The notes beneath the pieces are model-generated. The model was not told the DNA's origin. It saw nothing but the letters and a program-made list of their open reading frames with translations, and did no database searches. A program made the translations under genes and the position numbers. From Phycisphaerae bacterium (GTDB taxonomy: Bacteria; Planctomycetota; Phycisphaerae; UBA1845; UTPLA1), in contig JAJDEC010000655.1 of assembly GCA_029259995.1 (NCBI GenBank), forward strand, positions 1-6,558: a stretch of DNA of 6,558 nucleotides. The letters run 5' to 3'. This document shows, piece by piece, positions 5,560 through 6,558 of this stretch; the stretch's first letter is position 1, and each line of letters begins with the position of its first letter.

Positions 5560-6558
5560 ATGGATCGAAACTCACGAGAACAATCAGACATCCAATCCCG
5601 AAAGGCCCGTCGACGAACGACACGCCCGCCCCTGGCGATCGCCCTGCTCATCCTGACTTGCCTGGCAACCCATGCCCGCGCCCAGTCCATCCAGTGGAAC
5701 TGGGACGGCGTCGCGCCCAAGCACTGGAGCATCGCGACGAACTGGAACCCGATCGATGTCCCCGACGCATTGAACGAAACCGCAACCATCGGCGGCGATG
5801 TGCCGCGAGTCGTCGAACTCAACATCTCGCCGACGATCCAGCACCTGTTGATCACCAACCCGGAAGCGACGCTCGATTTATGGGGCAGCCGCACACTGAC
5901 GACGACGGAATGGAACGGCGTCACAAATTACGGCACCATCCTCGGTGACGCGAGTTCATTCCTCGTCGGCGTCTTCATCAACCACGGAACCTACATCAGC
6001 CCCGGCGCGATCAACTCCATCTCGGGACCGATCACGAACGAAGCCGCGTCGCCCGAGGGAATTCTCATCCACGGACCCTCCAGCCTCGAACTCTACGGTC
6101 CGTTCGTCACGAACAACGGCACGATTCACATCAACGACAATGCCTATGTCGGCCTGTCGCCGACGCATCTGCATCTCAAGGCGCCCACGCTCTTCGACGG
6201 AACCGGCGAGATCATCATGGGGCGAAACTCCAGGTTGTCCGCTGATCCCGGCGTCATTCTCACACAGGGACCGGATCATACGATACGCGGTGCCGGCAAT
6301 CTCAACGCGACGCTGATCAATGACGGCGTCGTCCGCGCGGATGATCCGGCCTTCTGGCTCACGCTCGACACCAATCCGAAGACCAACAACGGTCAGCTCA
6401 TTGCGGACGCCGGATGCCGCATGGACATCGTCGGAACATTTGAAATCCTTCAGGACGCCGACGCGGAGATCCTCTCCGACGGCGGCCTCGTCAATCTTCG
6501 CAGCATGTCCACGATAACGCCGATGACCATCACCGGCGGCAGCCTCCGAACCCAGAAT
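5560..6558 (+). CDS. Secreted protein with beta-helix-like N-x-G repeats (3'-partial)
   Basis: An open frame of 333 codons that runs off the right edge without a stop. Residues 1-41 form a signal peptide: a long basic n-region (KARRRTTR), hydrophobic core LAIALLILTCLA (25-36), and an ARA cleavage site before Q42. The mature start (WNWDG...HWSIATNWNP...VPDA, ~46-70) matches the opening common to planctomycete repeat-rich secreted proteins and autotransporter-like beta-strand proteins. After it, short strands end in N-x-G turns: N123-Y-G, N141-H-G, N185-N-G, N254-D-G and N276-N-G, mostly preceded by [VFL]-[TI] and followed by T-[IY] or a similar strand. This suggests a right-handed beta-helix-like fold. 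No catalytic motif is visible in the part present. Cys34 lies in the signal peptide but in no proper lipobox. The role is unknown: a surface or matrix protein, or the N-terminus of a larger enzyme. A C-terminal anchor, if any, is off-window. Confidence 0.8.
   Translation, partial: MDRNSREQSDIQSRKARRRTTRPPLAIALLILTCLATHARAQSIQWNWDGVAPKHWSIATNWNPIDVPDALNETATIGGDVPRVVELNISPTIQHLLITNPEATLDLWGSRTLTTTEWNGVTNYGTILGDASSFLVGVFINHGTYISPGAINSISGPITNEAASPEGILIHGPSSLELYGPFVTNNGTIHINDNAYVGLSPTHLHLKAPTLFDGTGEIIMGRNSRLSADPGVILTQGPDHTIRGAGNLNATLINDGVVRADDPAFWLTLDTNPKTNNGQLIADAGCRMDIVGTFEILQDADAEILSDGGLVNLRSMSTITPMTITGGSLRTQN

Noticed and set aside
5650..5665. Lipoprotein or Tat signal in the secreted protein at 5560
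   Set aside because: Cys34 is preceded by I-L-T, which is not a valid lipobox because position -1 should be G, A or S. The RRRTTR stretch lacks the Tat consensus. An ordinary Sec signal with ARA cleavage fits better.
5361..5924. 187-codon open frame on the - strand across the start of the secreted protein
   Set aside because: It overlaps a frame on the other strand that has a good ribosome site, signal peptide and typical mature N-terminus. The - strand product has no such features.
1..6558. Frequent CGATCG/GCGATCGC-like words
   Set aside because: They are scattered through coding sequence and fit the local codon use (GAT, ATC, CGA, TCG) in a GC-rich genome. There is no array or fixed spacing.

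Overview
This GC-rich window looks like a planctomycete (Planctomycetota) chromosome. Four features suggest this: a Ser/Thr kinase with a kinesin-light-chain-type TPR tail, co-transcribed with an ECF sigma factor carrying the LQPTALVNEAYLRL signature; the kinase N-terminus of the 'MSPLDHERVSGLFLAA...ERAAFLDRRC' type; a secreted multidomain protein ending in a dockerin-like double calcium loop; and a secreted protein opening with a W-x-W-D-G...NW-x-P sequence followed by beta-helix-like repeats. The assignment rests on recognising families, not on a database search.

Layout. Positions 1-2220 (+) hold the 3' part of a large extracytoplasmic protein: a K319/PKD-like domain, a DUF5060-like domain, a TIM-barrel glycoside-hydrolase-like domain, a C-terminal collagen-binding-like beta domain and a dockerin-like tail. 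It converges on a leftward operon across a 54-bp gap with a small GC hairpin. The operon (5222 to 2275, - strand) encodes an ECF sigma factor followed, with a 4-nt ATGA overlap, by a membrane-anchored Ser/Thr kinase. The kinase has a cytoplasmic catalytic domain, one transmembrane helix and seven TPRs with an exact 42-residue period. A 337-bp non-coding region (5223-5559) separates this operon from a divergent gene at 5560, which runs off the right edge. That gene encodes a signal-peptide protein that looks like a repeat-rich beta-helix.

How the genes may work together. The sigma factor and kinase are very probably one signalling unit: the TPR half would sense or bind something outside the cytoplasm, and the kinase half would act on the sigma factor or its partners. 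The sigma factor lacks the acidic 'DAED' patch of standard ECF sigma factors and has Q-P-T-A in its place, beside a kinase gene. This fits phosphorylation-controlled sigma activity, as described for EcfP/PpkT2 in Vibrio parahaemolyticus, but it is an inference here. The two flanking secreted proteins are possible targets of the regulator; the sequence offers no direct proof of that.

No tRNA, rRNA, CRISPR array, insertion sequence or integrase gene was seen.
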